Origin: Nemertoderma westbladi
Taxonomy: Eukaryota; Xenacoelomorpha; Nemertodermatida; Nemertodermatidae
Assembly (NCBI GenBank): GCA_032718475.1
Contig: JAUCBJ010006669.1
Location: 26,183 to 90,182, forward strand
Reading direction: 5' to 3'
DNA: 64,000 bases
Part shown: in pieces, positions 1-10,595 of the stretch
Position numbering within the stretch: the first letter of the stretch is position 1
How the letters are laid out: the number at the start of each line of letters is the position of its first letter
The notes under the pieces: model-generated
Told to the model about the DNA's origin: nothing
Database searches by the model: none
The model's input: only the letters and a program-made list of their open reading frames with translations
Translations under genes and position numbers: made by a program

Positions 1-329
1 AAACTATCAATTAGTAAGTTACTTTTTTTAGTACAGAAACTATCAATTAGTAAGTTACTTTCTTTAGTACAGAAACTATCAATTAGTAAGTAACTTTCTT
101 TAGTACAGAAACTATCAATTAGTAAGTTACTTTTTTTAGTACAGAAACTATCAATTAGTAAGTTACTTTTTTTAGTACAGAAACTATCAATTAGTAAGTT
201 ACTTTCTTTAGTACAGAAACTATCAATTAGTAAGTAACTTTCTTTAGTACAGAAACTATCAATTAGTAAGTTACTTTTTTTAGTACAGAAACTATCAATT
301 AGTAAGTTATTTCTTTAGTACAGAAACTG
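1..329. repeat. 36 bp minisatellite, about 9 copies
   Basis: Direct reading shows a 36 bp unit beginning AAACTATCAATTAGTAAG and ending TTTAGTACAG, repeated from the first base. Units differ mainly in TTACTTT versus TAACTTT and TTTTTTAG versus TTCTTTAG. The array is cut by the left window edge, so its full length is unknown. Confidence 0.95.
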
Positions 330-460
330 GGAACTTTGTAACTGTTTGGTAAACTTTGTAACTGTTTGGTAAACTTTGTAACTATTTGGTAAACTTTGTA
401 ACTATTTGGTAAACTTTGTAACTGCTTTGTAAACTTTCTAATAGTTTGTTAAACCGAGTA
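330..460. repeat. 20 bp tandem repeat
   Basis: The unit AAACTTTGTAACTGTTTGGT is repeated about six times with growing divergence toward 460. It directly abuts the 36 bp array and lies just before a probable splice acceptor at 509-510, so both arrays are probably intronic. Confidence 0.9.
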
Positions 461-510
461 ATTGTCTGGTAAACGGTGTATTTGTTTATATTCTCACCAA
501 TACAATTCAG

Positions 511-756
511 GGCCGATTGTTGAACCACCAGCTCCCTTCTCAGACAACGAATGCATGACTGACGACGTAATTATATCGCCAATACAAGATAAACCTCCAC
601 CGGAAGTTAAGCCGAAGTTGAAAAAACTTTCCCCATCTAATATTTTACCTATTACTGGGAAACCGGAGGAAATCGACAAACCTCTGCCGAGGAAATCTAG
701 CTCTTTGAAACGGATGTTGCGCCAATTACAAGGAACGACTAAGAAAATATTTAAAG
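511..756 (+). CDS. internal exon (phase 1-1) of an unrecognised gene, gene A
   Basis: An acceptor ends at 510 (ACAATTCAG) and a donor GTGAGC begins at 757. The 246 bp between them are open and begin and end in phase 1. The 82 codons are proline-, lysine- and serine-rich (for example KPPPEVKPKLKK and PLPRKSSSLKRML), with no domain I recognise. The frame matches the later exons at 1153, 1313, 3849 and 4534, all phase 1-1, so they can be joined without a frame break. Earlier exons must lie left of the window. The exon call is inference from splice sites and phase; transcript data would settle it. Confidence 0.55.
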
Positions 757-1152
757 GTGAGCTTTAAGCTGATAATCTAGGCTTGACGATATCAGTAAAA
801 CGCATTCAGATACATAAGAAATAGACCTGCTTTGGCGAAAATGATTTTCTCAACATATTTCGATTTTTCTGCCTCTGGCTGGTGAATGACGCTGGTTTGT
901 TGTGGGGGTAGGTTCATTGCAAAATGGCACATTATTACTGGTCATGGTCTATGGGTACTTACAGATGTCCACAGCTAACTATTTTCAGTTCTTTCATTTA
1001 TATATTGAAACATTTTGTAGGCCTAATTGAACCCATTCCAGCACTGTTGCTTCTCATAAGTAAGTGTGATTACATATCTTGAAAAATTTCCAGCCAGATA
1101 GTGTTCTTTGAGAACAGCCATAAAGAGCGTTTGTTTGCTATTCGTGTTTCAG
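757..1152 (+). other. intron of gene A
   Basis: This is the putative intron between the exons ending at 756 and starting at 1153. I see no repeat array and no coding signal in it. Confidence 0.45.
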
Positions 1153-1194
1153 ATATCCTGAAACAATCTGCTCTAGATGAAAATAAAAATACAA
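1153..1194 (+). CDS. 42 nt micro-exon (phase 1-1) of gene A
   Basis: An acceptor TTCGTGTTTCAG ends at 1152 and a strong donor GTATGT starts at 1195. The 42 bases between are open and phase 1-1, adding 14 residues (DILKQSALDENKNT plus the split codon). The fit in phase with flanking exons is the main support. It could be skipped or spurious. Confidence 0.4.
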
Positions 1195-1249
1195 GTATGT
1201 GAAATTTCAATTTTTAATACCATTGTAATGGAAGGGTTTCTAACGTAGA

Positions 1250-1271
1250 CCCCCCCCCCCCCCCCCCCCCC
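1250..1271. repeat. poly-C tract
   Basis: A run of about 22 cytosines lies in the intron between the exons ending at 1194 and starting at 1313. Its length in the assembly may be unreliable. Confidence 0.9.
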
Positions 1272-1312
1272 TTTTCTACTGGGGTAAAACCTTAAATTCA
1301 ATTATTTGTTAG

Positions 1313-1654
1313 CTGGCAAAAAAAGTGAAAACGACACAAAATCACAAATACAGATGACAAAGGAACCTACAGTAGTTCCAAAACAGAAACCGGCGCCGGA
1401 TGACATAGAGAGAGTGAATGAAGCGGCGAAACATTCTGTAAAGGGAACGAGTGATGAAGGATCTGAATCCTATACCGAAACAACATTGGAAGGTTCTAAT
1501 GAATCTGTTTCCTCGAAAACTGGTTCTAATGAACGTCATACCTCAAAATCTAGCTCAAAGAAAAGACTTCGTTCTTCAAATTCTGGTCCCAAAGAACGTA
1601 ATTCCTCTCTATCTGATACAACTGGTTGCAATTCCACCGTAAATTTAATAAAAG
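1313..1654 (+). CDS. internal exon (phase 1-1) of gene A, Ser/Lys-rich
   Basis: The acceptor TTATTTGTTAG ends at 1312 and the donor GTAACA begins at 1655. The 342 bp exon is phase 1-1. It encodes a low-complexity hydrophilic segment rich in Ser, Glu and Lys, with a run SKSSSKKRLRSSNSG and several GSNE-type near-repeats. No domain is recognised. The segment looks disordered and could be a phosphorylated linker or cytoplasmic tail; that function is speculative. Confidence 0.55.
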
Positions 1655-1792
1655 GTAACAACATTAATTGTTATTAACTGAATTCACTAACAGTATCAAA
1701 AGTTTAGATATTTGTTCCTACAGTAGTATCAAATGTTTACATATGTTTGTAGAATCGAACGGTTTTTTTCAAAATTAATCTCAACACCACGT

Positions 1793-1983
1793 AGTGCCAG
1801 ATTCCAGATTCGTGCCATTACACCACCGACACATGTAATGCCAGATTCACTCTGTTACACCACCGACACATCATGTAGTGCCAGATTCGCGCCATTACAC
1901 TACCGACACATGTAATGCCAAATTCACGATGTTACACCACCGACACATTAAATGCCAGATTCACTCCGTTACACCACCGACAC
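1793..1983. repeat. degenerate tandem repeat, roughly 34-37 bp units
   Basis: Five or so imperfect units built around CATTACACCACCGACACA and TGCCAGATTCAC. The units differ by small indels. Short open frames here are products of the repeat. Confidence 0.85.
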
Positions 1984-2438
1984 AATCTGACTTGTAAGTC
2001 TACATTCGCGAAGAGATAGGCTTGATATTTGTGCAAATTTAAATAATTATTTACTTTTATATATGTCAAAACATCCTTCGAATGTATAAATTATTTACTA
2101 ATTTAAATAGGACTGACTCAGGATGATAAAACTAAAAAGCATTGGAGGGAAAAATGAATTCCCGATCCGTTGACGTAGGAATTCAGTAGACTACTTATGG
2201 CCACTATCCTTGCGATGCTATCTGTTAGAGGAATGACAGGGATGAAGGGCCGATGTCACCAAGCATCTCAGCAGAGGAAAAAGGACACTGTACTTCATGA
2301 AAAAGTCAGAGTAGGCCTACTTTGCCAATTTCCGACCTTTAGCAAATTCGGTGACTATCTAAAGGAGCTGCACTTGAGTGGGATGTGGCGAAGTGGTTGG
2401 TACAGGTAAAATTGAGGTTATCGAGGATACTGAGGCCT

Positions 2439-2600
2439 CTACTGGTGGGAGGATATATGGGACTTCGACATATTGAAGGCACGGTGGATGGTGTCATTGT
2501 CTCTTTCATGTCTGCACTTGAAAAATTTGCAGATAAGGACATGGTTGGCAGAAGGATCAACAATGGTGCCACATCCACAAGGGTGAGTGGAACAAACTGG
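2439..2600 (-). pseudogene. relic of a retroelement C-terminal domain
   Basis: Read on the minus strand, this encodes a CGCGTIVD...HVLIC...RH..DNDTIHRAF pattern. It resembles the conserved C-terminal block (C-x-C-G, then H-x-L-x-C, then R-H, N-D-x-I-x-R-A) that I associate with widespread invertebrate reverse-transcriptase-derived proteins. The same family is seen again at 9385-9633 on the plus strand. It is short and broken by the adjoining 45 bp array, so it is a fossil inside the intron. Confidence 0.45.
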
Positions 2601-2797
2601 TGCGCTGAGTCGAAGAGCAACATTCATGGTGAGTGGAAAAACTGGTGCGCTGAGTCGAAGAGCAACAGCCACGGTTAGTGGAAAAACTGGTGCGCTGAGT
2701 CGAAGAGCAACAGCCATGGCGAGTGGAAAAACTGGTGCGCTGAGTCAAAGACCAACAGCCATGGTGAATGGAACAAACTGGTGGCAACAGCCATGCC
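2583..2797. repeat. 45 bp minisatellite, 4-5 copies
   Basis: Unit of 45 bp with the core GTGAGTGGAAAAACTGG followed by TGCGCTGAGTCGAAGAGC. The last copy is shortened. Because 45 is a multiple of three, both strands show artefactual open frames. Confidence 0.9.
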
Positions 2798-3848
2798 AAT
2801 TTGTTTGTCAGCAAGATGGGGGCCATGGGATGTTGATAGGACAGCATCAAAGCAATCGTCAGATCTAAGAGCTTGGCAACCCTTAAAGCGGGAGATTGTG
2901 AATTGGTTCCCGTAGAAAGTATTTGATGACAATTGAGTTTTGCTAAGGACTTTGTGAGCTTGAAGTGTCAGGGATGTTTGAAATTGGTGTGTATAGTTCC
3001 CAAAGCTCAACGGCATCTTGAAGGGACATCGGTTCATTATTGTTCCCAGTGGTAGTGGTTGTCAGTTTATGGTTGCAATGAACAGAGGAGGGATAGGCAA
3101 CTGGTGCAGTCAGACTAACGAATGGAACACTGAGCCGCCATAAATAGACAAGGAAGACAAGTCTTCGCCCAGCAGTCTGGACTTATAATAAATATTGTGC
3201 GGCGATGTCGTGAGCGTGAGCGTTTAGACCTGCACAGTCCCCGAACTCGAGCCCAAGCCTACTGCCTCGGAGACAGAGGGAACATCGGATACAGTGGAAG
3301 TTGCTCCATTTGTTGCCCTTCGATGGAACTTTGAGCTGTTGAGAACTTTTTCTACGTCGATGATTATTAACTGCTGTAAAATATATTACACTTTTTAATT
3401 CCTTTTTTTTATCGCTAATCATTTTTTTAGAATACAGTTTTGAAATAAAACTATATATATATGTATTTGTTTCAATGTACTTTATAGAGTTCCTATCCTA
3501 TCCTCCTTAGTGTAACAAACCAACGGGATCTGCTCACTCTGCAGTACTAATGTAGATAGAAATGTAAGATGCACTACCATTACATCACCGTCGTCACCAG
3601 GTATACTCTCCGTCTTTCAACCAATAACAGCTGAATAAACTCCAATATTTGGGTGTGAAACTCAGTCCTCTTGCCCCAGTCTTGTTATTGACTTGTTGAC
3701 TTGTTAATATTTATGACACTCTATGCAACAGTTAGTTATGCATTCCACATTTGTGTGGTCAAACGTTTTCTTAGATATCACATAACGATATGTAATTTAC
3801 CATACAATATTTTATGCCATAAAGTCAACTTATCCCTTCATTATTCAG

Positions 3849-3968
3849 AAATTAATAAAATTAAAACACCTACCAAGAAAAAAGGAAAAATAATGACTGC
3901 ATCACGCAAAAGAGGGAGTAAACGGCGGAAGAGGAGCAGGAAAATGCCTTCACAAACACCAGAACCCA
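3849..3968 (+). CDS. internal exon (phase 1-1) of gene A, basic
   Basis: The acceptor TTATTCAG ends at 3848 and a consensus donor GTAAGT starts at 3969. The 120 bp exon is phase 1-1 and encodes 40 residues dense in Lys and Arg (KKKGKIMTASRKRGSKRRKR then SRKMPSQTPEPS). The basic cluster could be a nuclear-localisation-like or membrane-proximal stretch. The consensus donor makes this one of the better-supported small exons. Confidence 0.55.
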
Positions 3969-4533
3969 GTAAGTAGACATAATTAATTATATACACAATA
4001 TTTCAAAATTATAGAATCCTATGAGATGGATGCCACATCTCCCCCACTTAATTAGGTATGTCAAATGCACCTCACCGCGATACTTATATGACACTGACAT
4101 CTTCGAGTCACAGTTCCCCTACCCTGCACATGCACATCAAGATTTATAATTTAAATTTGATAATCTTTTCATTCAATAGGGTTGAAATAGCAATGAAATA
4201 ATGTAATTCCTTTATTCCAAGACAACGATGGATCCTTTAGTTTGAAAAAATTAACATTACCACTGCCATTCGGGTCAACAGCAAGGGTCCGAAATTCCAC
4301 AAAATTTCTTAGATTAGAGCCCAATGTCTTAGTGTTATAGTTATGACAGTTTTAATCATGGTATGTGTCTGTCCAACTAACCGTAATCAAAAAATATAAA
4401 CCTATAAATCCAAGTCAATGTGCCAATAATGCCAACAATATTGGATATTTACTGGTAATATTGTAAGTGTAAGTGAATTAAATATTAATGAAGTACCTGC
4501 ACGTACATTACAAGATTAATTCATATTTTGCAG
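3969..4533 (+). other. intron of gene A, no other feature seen
   Basis: Intron bounded by GTAAGT at 3969 and TTTTGCAG ending at 4533. AT-rich, with no repeat array or element noticed. Confidence 0.5.
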
Positions 4534-7500
4534 AGGAGAGCCCTTCGATCTCCAGTGAGGAATGGGATGCATATACACCATTCCGTAAATGGCAAGGAGG
4601 TGATAATCCAATTACCAAGGTCATTCGCCGATTGGGAGAAAAAGCCAATCCATTGGAAAGCACAAACCACCCCGAAGTTAATATTCCTCTTGTAAAACCA
4701 ACAATGTTTGATAAATCGATTCAGGTCATCCCAAGAAGACACAAAAATAGGTTATTAGGAACTCCGCGTTATGGAACAGGTAGACTGAAATCGACCACTG
4801 CAGTTCCAGGCAAAATCAACACGAGAGAACAAAAAAAACGTACATATGAAACTCCGCCGACTGGCATACTAAAACAATCCATTGTTAGAGTGGACCATGA
4901 CACCAATAGGTCTAACATAGATAGAGGACCTACTGGTGCAGACGAAAGTAAGGAGATCAAAATGCAACAGACTGAAAACCTGAAGTGGAGCCCTCATTAT
5001 TCGGGAAAAATGAGTTGGTTAAACTATTTCGATTTATTCGAATCCAATCCGAAGGATACGATGTGCAATATATGTAACGATTGGCCGAAATTTTCGTACT
5101 TTCAGAAGAAGAAAAGAACATATGAGTCAAACTATAAAGATGCAACATCCCCACAAATAGCGACAGGCGAATGTGAGAAGCCACCCTTAAACCTTACTGG
5201 TGAAATCAATTTGGGTGGATTTCGTTGGTTAAATTACTTCGATTTATTCGAACCCAATCCAAAAGACACGATGTGCAATATATGTAATGATTGGCCTAAC
5301 CTTTCCTACTTTCAGAAGTTAAAAGGATCATTTCGCTCGAAAACTAAAGATGCAACTACCCCAAAAATAATATCAGTGCAGAATGAATCGGAAAACCCAC
5401 CAGGAAACTTATCTCATGAAATCAACAAATCTGAGACAAGTAAATCTCAGACAGCCTCACTAATAGTGGAAAAGGAAGTAAAAATGACAACCTTTAACAT
5501 TGATAGTGATAATGCTGAAGTTATTCCAAACAAAGGAGGAAATAGTTCTGCAAATCATCTTTATAATTCGCCTATCTCAAAAATTAATTCTCCAGTCGAA
5601 ATTGTAAATAAAGAAAGAAGAAATTCCAAACCAATAAATTATCCTACAACCATTCCAGAAAAAACACAAAGACATTCAAAGGAAGAAGACCCCTCTGCTA
5701 AAGCGGAAGTAAAAGATAAAATAAGTAAACAAGCCACTAAGTCCACAGAAATTAGTACCAATACGAACAAACCATTATATAGGGTCTTGCAGAGCCCCAT
5801 GCAGGCATCAGGAGATAATCAAACAGTTACAATGGATCCGTTAGAAATAATTGATGAATTATTTAAATCATCAAAGCATAATAAACAAGAAGATACAGAA
5901 GCAAATGACACAGTTATTACCAAAAGGGAATTTATTTCTGCTCTAGAGAAAGCGAAGAGATTCAGTCCCATCACTGACCATGGCGATTGCAATAGTATGG
6001 CTATTGATAGCGATTGGAATGAGGTTTTTGAACCGGCAAAGCGCCTTTCCATTAAGTCTAACAATAAATTGGCTATTAAAGTTACAAGTCCTTCGGTAAA
6101 TGAATTTGAATTCATAAAAACTTCAAACGGTAAAAAAAACGCAACATCGCATCTGAGCAATCATCCGTTCTCTCAGCCAATGGTAAATAGTCAAGGTTTA
6201 CAATCACCTCAACTTCCCGGTCCAGAGAGCAATATAGAGAAGGTATATAAACCTCTTTATGATCGCAATAATAAAAGCGCAACTTTTCGAAAATTATCTG
6301 ATGTTGATTCTGGAAAACCTTCGTTTTTGACAAAAGAACGTTCTTCCGTAAAGCGGGATGAACATTATGATAAATCACAAGCTTATTTCCCTGAAGATAA
6401 TACACAATATATATATCACTACAGTCCACTACATGGCTTTTTAATTGCAAAGGAAACGGCAATTAGAACAATTTCCCTGGAATCAGATAATTTTAGATTT
6501 AGTCCGAGGTTGACGTCAACACCAATGCCAGAACCATGTGAACCTTGTGACCCGTTTGGGGACAGCGAAATATCTGAAACTTCTGAAGTTACGTGCCAAA
6601 CACCAAGCAGTGATGGAGATTCATTAGCTATTATAAATAGACATCATGAACAATTAGACCATATCGAACGAACATCAAAATCAGCCAAAACAATTACAAA
6701 ATCTGAAACTAAATTGAATTGCCTGCAAGATAAATCGCACCCCAACAAAATAATCAATGTAATTACCAAATGCAGGCATCTACCTACAAGAATACCCAGG
6801 TATATAAGGAATGTGAACAGAATTGGAACATCTGCTATACAGAATAATATAACACAATATAGTAGTTTGCCGTTTACTGAAGCAGCCCATACGAATACGG
6901 ATATAGCAGCCGGAACTCCTCTCATTGTAAAATTAAATTCTCAATTTGTGAGAGGTGCTGATATGTTATGCCAAAAGCAGTTCTCTCCGGAACTGAGAGA
7001 TATTGAAGATAAATTGCTATTGAACTCAAAGATAAAATCCGATGAAATAGTTAGAGGTATAAGTTGTAGTAATTTAATACATAAGTCCACAAATGTTACA
7101 CACTTACCAATAACAAACCAAAAATCTACTTATCGCACCAGTCAAATTCAAGAGCCGTCTGTAATCTCCCCAATAAAAGATCAACGACTCTCATCCATGT
7201 TATCAATACAAAAAAATATATTGCCTCAGCAATGTATATCACCTCATTGCTTTAATAAATCGTTGCCAATACGTGACCAGGCTCACTCATGTAACCAGGC
7301 TCACTCATGTGACCAGGCTCACTCACGTGACCAGGCTCACTCACGTGACCAGGCTCACTCACGCAACCAGTCTCACTCACGCAACCAGTCTCACTCATGT
7401 GACCAGGCTCACGCACGTGACCAGGATAACTCACGTGACCAAGCTCAATCACGTGACTGGTCTCATTCACGTGACCAGGCTCACTCACGTGACCATGCTC

Positions 7501-8414
7501 ACCCACGTGACCAGGCTCACTCACGTGACCAGGCTCACTCACGTGACCAGGCTCATTCACGTAACAAGGCTCACTCATGTAACCAGGTCCACTCACATGA
7601 CCAGGCTAACTCACATGAACAAGCTCACTCACATGACCAAGCTCACTCACGTGACAAGGCTCACACACGTGACCAGGTCCACTCACGTGACCAGGCCAAC
7701 TCACGTAACCAGGCTCAATCACGTGACCAGGCCAACTCACGTGATCAGGCTCACTCACGTGACCAGGCCAACTCACAAAAAACTAGTAAATTTAACATGA
7801 TACCCAAAGATTCTTCAGATATCGCCACAAATGAAGAGATGATTGAGCATTCCGCCCACTCAACATCAGATGGTCCATGGCCCCTATTGTCGATGCCCCT
7901 TAAACAATCAACTCCTAAAATGTATGCTATTATGGATCAAATAAGGAAAAAACGGCGTAAAAACGTTGGCACAAAAGAAAGTTCAAATGAGTATTTCGAT
8001 GTATTAAGTGTCAGCAAATCCAAAGCTAATAGGGAATCAATCAAATATTTAGCCTCTTCGAAGGGCGACACAAACCCCACTAACTCAGGTCAATTAGCGA
8101 TGGGCGACATAAACCCCAATAACTCAGGTCAATTAATTCCGACAACAGCGTATGAAAAGGTAGATAGAAAAAGAAAACAAAGTCAAAGTCATTATATTCC
8201 ATTGGGAACTCCATTTAATTCAAATAATCTTAACGGTCAATCAGCAATTAGGGAATTATTACCTGCACCATTAAACAACCACAGGACACCGAGTCCACCA
8301 TTATCTCTACCGATTAGACAACCAACTCCAGAAATGTATTACAGAATGGAAAGAAAACGAAAGCAAAACCAAAGTTCGCAGTATCTAACCAACATGGATT
8401 GGACCTCTAACTAA
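4534..8414 (+). CDS. terminal exon of gene A: WLxYFDLF/CxxC-WP protein with hexapeptide array
   Basis: The acceptor TATTTTGCAG ends at 4533 and the exon begins in phase 1, matching the upstream donors. It runs about 1,293 codons to TAA at 8412-8414. Two copies of the block W-L-N-Y-F-D-L-F-E, seven residues, C-N-I-C, then W-P and Y-F lie at about 5012-5112 and 5221-5325. Later blocks (ERRNSKPI near 5610, DPLEIIDELFKS near 5835, EVFEPAKRLSIK near 6020, FRKLSDVDS near 6285, YHYSPLHGFLI near 6415) recur in the same order in the gene at 10596, so the two are paralogues. Between about 7270 and 7790 an 18 bp repeat encodes roughly 29 hexapeptides of the RDQAHS type. The C-terminus has two P-T-P-[EK]-M-Y segments followed by basic residues. 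No signal peptide or membrane helix is present in this exon. I do not recognise the family; most of it looks disordered. Confidence 0.8.
7270..7790 (+). repeat. 18 bp coding minisatellite, about 29 copies
   Basis: The unit CACGTGACCAGGCTCACT lies in frame inside the terminal exon of gene A and encodes RDQAHS-like hexapeptides (variants NQSHS, DQANS, DQAQS). Most units carry the palindrome CACGTG, a consensus E-box. Variants are mostly transitions at the CpG of CACGTG (CATGTG, CACATG). Confidence 0.95.
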
Positions 8415-8849
8415 GCTGACAGCTACATTTGGATCGGAATCGTATCATGCGAGTATGTTGGTTTGATTTGATAATCTTTCCCAGATAACACTTTATGCAA
8501 ACTTTCACCTAAATTATATTTTGAATCCCCGGAAACTCGGTGCAAACGAGGTTGAAATTATAGGATGTATTATGATATCAGAATTATTGAGATCGAATAG
8601 ATCAATTTAAATATTATATATTTAAAATTTCCTACTCTCGATGTTTCTTTAAATTTGAATGTGACTGATTATATTTTAACTTTGTATTACATCAATATCT
8701 CATTTACATACAATTTTCTTAGATACCGTAAAATATTTCCTATTAAATATATAGCCTACGTCTGTTGGGACTATTGTCCACCTCGAATATAATCTATAGT
8801 CGTAGATTGCCGCATATTTATCTACCGGGGAGCTACCGGTGGGGATAAT
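8415..8849. other. 3' flank of gene A
   Basis: AT-rich sequence after the stop codon. No canonical AATAAA was found close to the stop; the variant ATTAAA occurs near 8741. No gene or array is seen before the repeat that starts at about 8850. Confidence 0.5.
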
Positions 8850-9330
8850 GATGTACGCCGTAGTGCATTGAGGTACACCGTGGTGCATTGAGGTACACCG
8901 TGGTGCATTGAGGTAAACCGTGGTGCATTGAGGTACACCGTGGTGCATTGAGGTACACGGCGGTGCGTACGCCGTGGTGCGTACACCGTGGTGCGTACAC
9001 CGTGGTGCATTGAGGTACACCGTGGTGCGTACGCCGTGGTGCGTACGCCGTGGTGCGTACGCCGTCGTGCGTACGCCGTGGTGCGTACGTCGTGGTGCGT
9101 ACACCGTGGTGCGTACACCGTGGTGCATTGAGGAACCGTGTTGGTTCATTGAGGTACACCATGGTGCATTGAGGTACACCGTGGTGCGTACGCCGTGGTG
9201 CGTACGCCGTGGTGCGTACGCCGTGGTGCGTACACCGTGGTGCGTACACCGTGGTGCGTACACCGTGGTGCATTGAGGAACCGTGGTGGTTCATTGAGGT
9301 ACACCATGGTGCATTCGGGTGCATTAGGGT
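8850..9330. repeat. mixed 20 bp and 14 bp tandem array
   Basis: Two related units alternate in blocks: a 20 bp unit GGTGCATTGAGGTACACCGT and a 14 bp unit GGTGCGTACGCCGT. Both share the GGTGC...CCGT frame, which suggests the shorter arose from the longer by loss of CATTGAG. Open frames on both strands across it are products of the repeat. Confidence 0.93.
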
Positions 9331-9372
9331 GCATCGGAGTACATTCATGCTTATTGACTAGATTGACTGTTT

Positions 9373-9633
9373 ATGTGGAGCATGAGCGGTAAGAATACAA
9401 GACACGCCGAGGATAATGATGTCATCCATCGCCCACTAGCATCTGCTGGTGTGGCATCTACTTTGGAGCCCTGCGGTCTCTGTGATGACAACCGTAAACA
9501 TTGCAAATTGGTCCAAAAGCAAATAACTTGTCTGGAATTCACTTGTCGTGACACACTTCCACCATTTCATCTCCCAACCACTTCCACCACCGAAGGAGCA
9601 GCCAGTCTAAATGAAGTATTCCTCCTAGTATAA
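9373..9633 (+). pseudogene. relic of a retroelement C-terminal domain
   Basis: The plus-strand frame reads RHAEDNDVIHRPLASAGV...LEPCGLC...FTCRDTLPPFHLPTTSTT. This matches a conserved pattern I know from invertebrate RT-associated proteins: R-H-x-x-N-D-x-I-x-R-A-L, then L-E-P-x-G-L, then D-T-L-x-x-x-H. It has no start of its own and stops at 9631-9633. Reading 2439-2600 on the minus strand gives the preceding part of the same domain, so this is a dispersed family. Not a functional gene. Confidence 0.5.
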
Positions 9634-9856
9634 CTCTAACCACCCTCCAACCTTTATCACTACCGCCTTTACCCTGGTTCTAAGCCCAACCCGTCCCTTT
9701 TTTGTCTAAATAGGTACGACATTAGATCATTGTCCCATGATTGTTTTATTGTTTTCTAGTGTATCTGGAGAGTATTTTATGTTAAAATTATGTATTAAAT
9801 AGTGTATTTTTCTCATTATACAGAGAATATCACCTGTTCTAGGAGTGATATGTAAT
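9634..9856. other. no feature seen
   Basis: Short unannotated spacer with no recognisable coding or repeat signal. Confidence 0.4.
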
Positions 9857-9969
9857 GTTACAATCTGATCCTCTTGGCTTTATTTTCACTTAATCACTAA
9901 CGTTCGTTCGTGTAACAAAGCCACTCGGATCATCACACTGTAAAGTGCTACTTTACACACAAGTATGTA
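9857..9969 (+). mobile_element. MITE family M1, copy 1
   Basis: Sequence containing CTAACGTTCGTTCGTGTAAC and ending with TACTTTACACACAAGTATGTA. The same sequence recurs at 29052-29164 (plus) and 37055-37191 (minus). The right terminal inverted repeat is intact here; the left one is decayed. Confidence 0.7.
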
Positions 9970-9978
9970 AATAGTTAT

Positions 9979-10110
9979 TACATCATTGTGTGCAAAGTAG
10001 CACTTTGCAGCGTTATGACCCGAGTTTACTTATGTACCGAGCGAGGGAGGTTTACATAAATAAACAAGGGTCTTTAACGCTTAAAAGTGACCTTTGCACA
10101 CAATGATGTA
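9979..10110. mobile_element. MITE related to M1, complete inverted-repeat element
   Basis: The ends TACATCATTGTGTGCAAAG and CTTTGCACACAATGATGTA are inverted copies, enclosing about 130 bp with no coding capacity. The ends resemble those of family M1, placed tail to tail with copy 1, so the pair may have come from insertion of one element next to the end of another. Confidence 0.65.
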
Positions 10111-10595
10111 TGTGATTTTGTTACATTTTGTCAACGTATCAGCGGGGGACTTAGTTTAAGTGCCAATTTTAAGTTAAAGTGAGTTTTGAGAAACCGGCCC
10201 AGTGTGTAGTTAGAGTTCTAGAATTAACATTTACTCTAATTCCGTCAATGGACGTAATTTATAGCCTCCATGCTATAACCAAGGCAATGGTAATATATTA
10301 CGAAGGCCTATATTTTGTGGTAGCTAATGTTTTAGGTAGGCCTAGCAAGTATTTTCGAAACTATTAATTAATTGAAATTTGTTTTTACATAATACTACTA
10401 AACTGGCACTTTTAAAAATACTCCTTCCAACAAAGAAATTTAGAAAGCCCAATACATAAAGGCGACCTATCGATACCGAAACCGAAGAAGAAACTTATAG
10501 AAAAGGATTATCCTAAAACGAATTGGACAAGGGCAAACGTAAACCTCAGACGTAGTCTTATATAACATCGATATCTTTATTAATAATCGCAAAAT
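10111..10595. other. 5' flank of gene B
   Basis: No array or element seen. An in-frame TAA at 10584-10586 lies just upstream of the ATG at 10596, so the coding frame of gene B does not extend into this flank unspliced. Confidence 0.45.

Larger units (their letters stand above)
1655..3848 (+). other. large intron of gene A with minisatellites and a retroelement relic
   Basis: This stretch separates the phase-compatible exons ending at 1654 and starting at 3849. It holds a degenerate array at 1793-1983, a retroelement C-terminal relic on the minus strand near 2439-2600 and a 45 bp array at 2583-2797. Between 2800 and 3848 I see no convincing coding exon or element. Another small exon could have been missed. 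Confidence 0.4.

Noticed and set aside
2197-3422. Several short frames (60-120 codons) in the large intron of gene A
   Set aside because: No conserved motif, no splice-phase fit with the phase-1 exons, and most overlap the 45 bp array.
8850-9330. CpG-rich 14/20 bp array as a CpG-island promoter
   Set aside because: CpG content comes from the repeat unit and no coding start follows within a reasonable distance.
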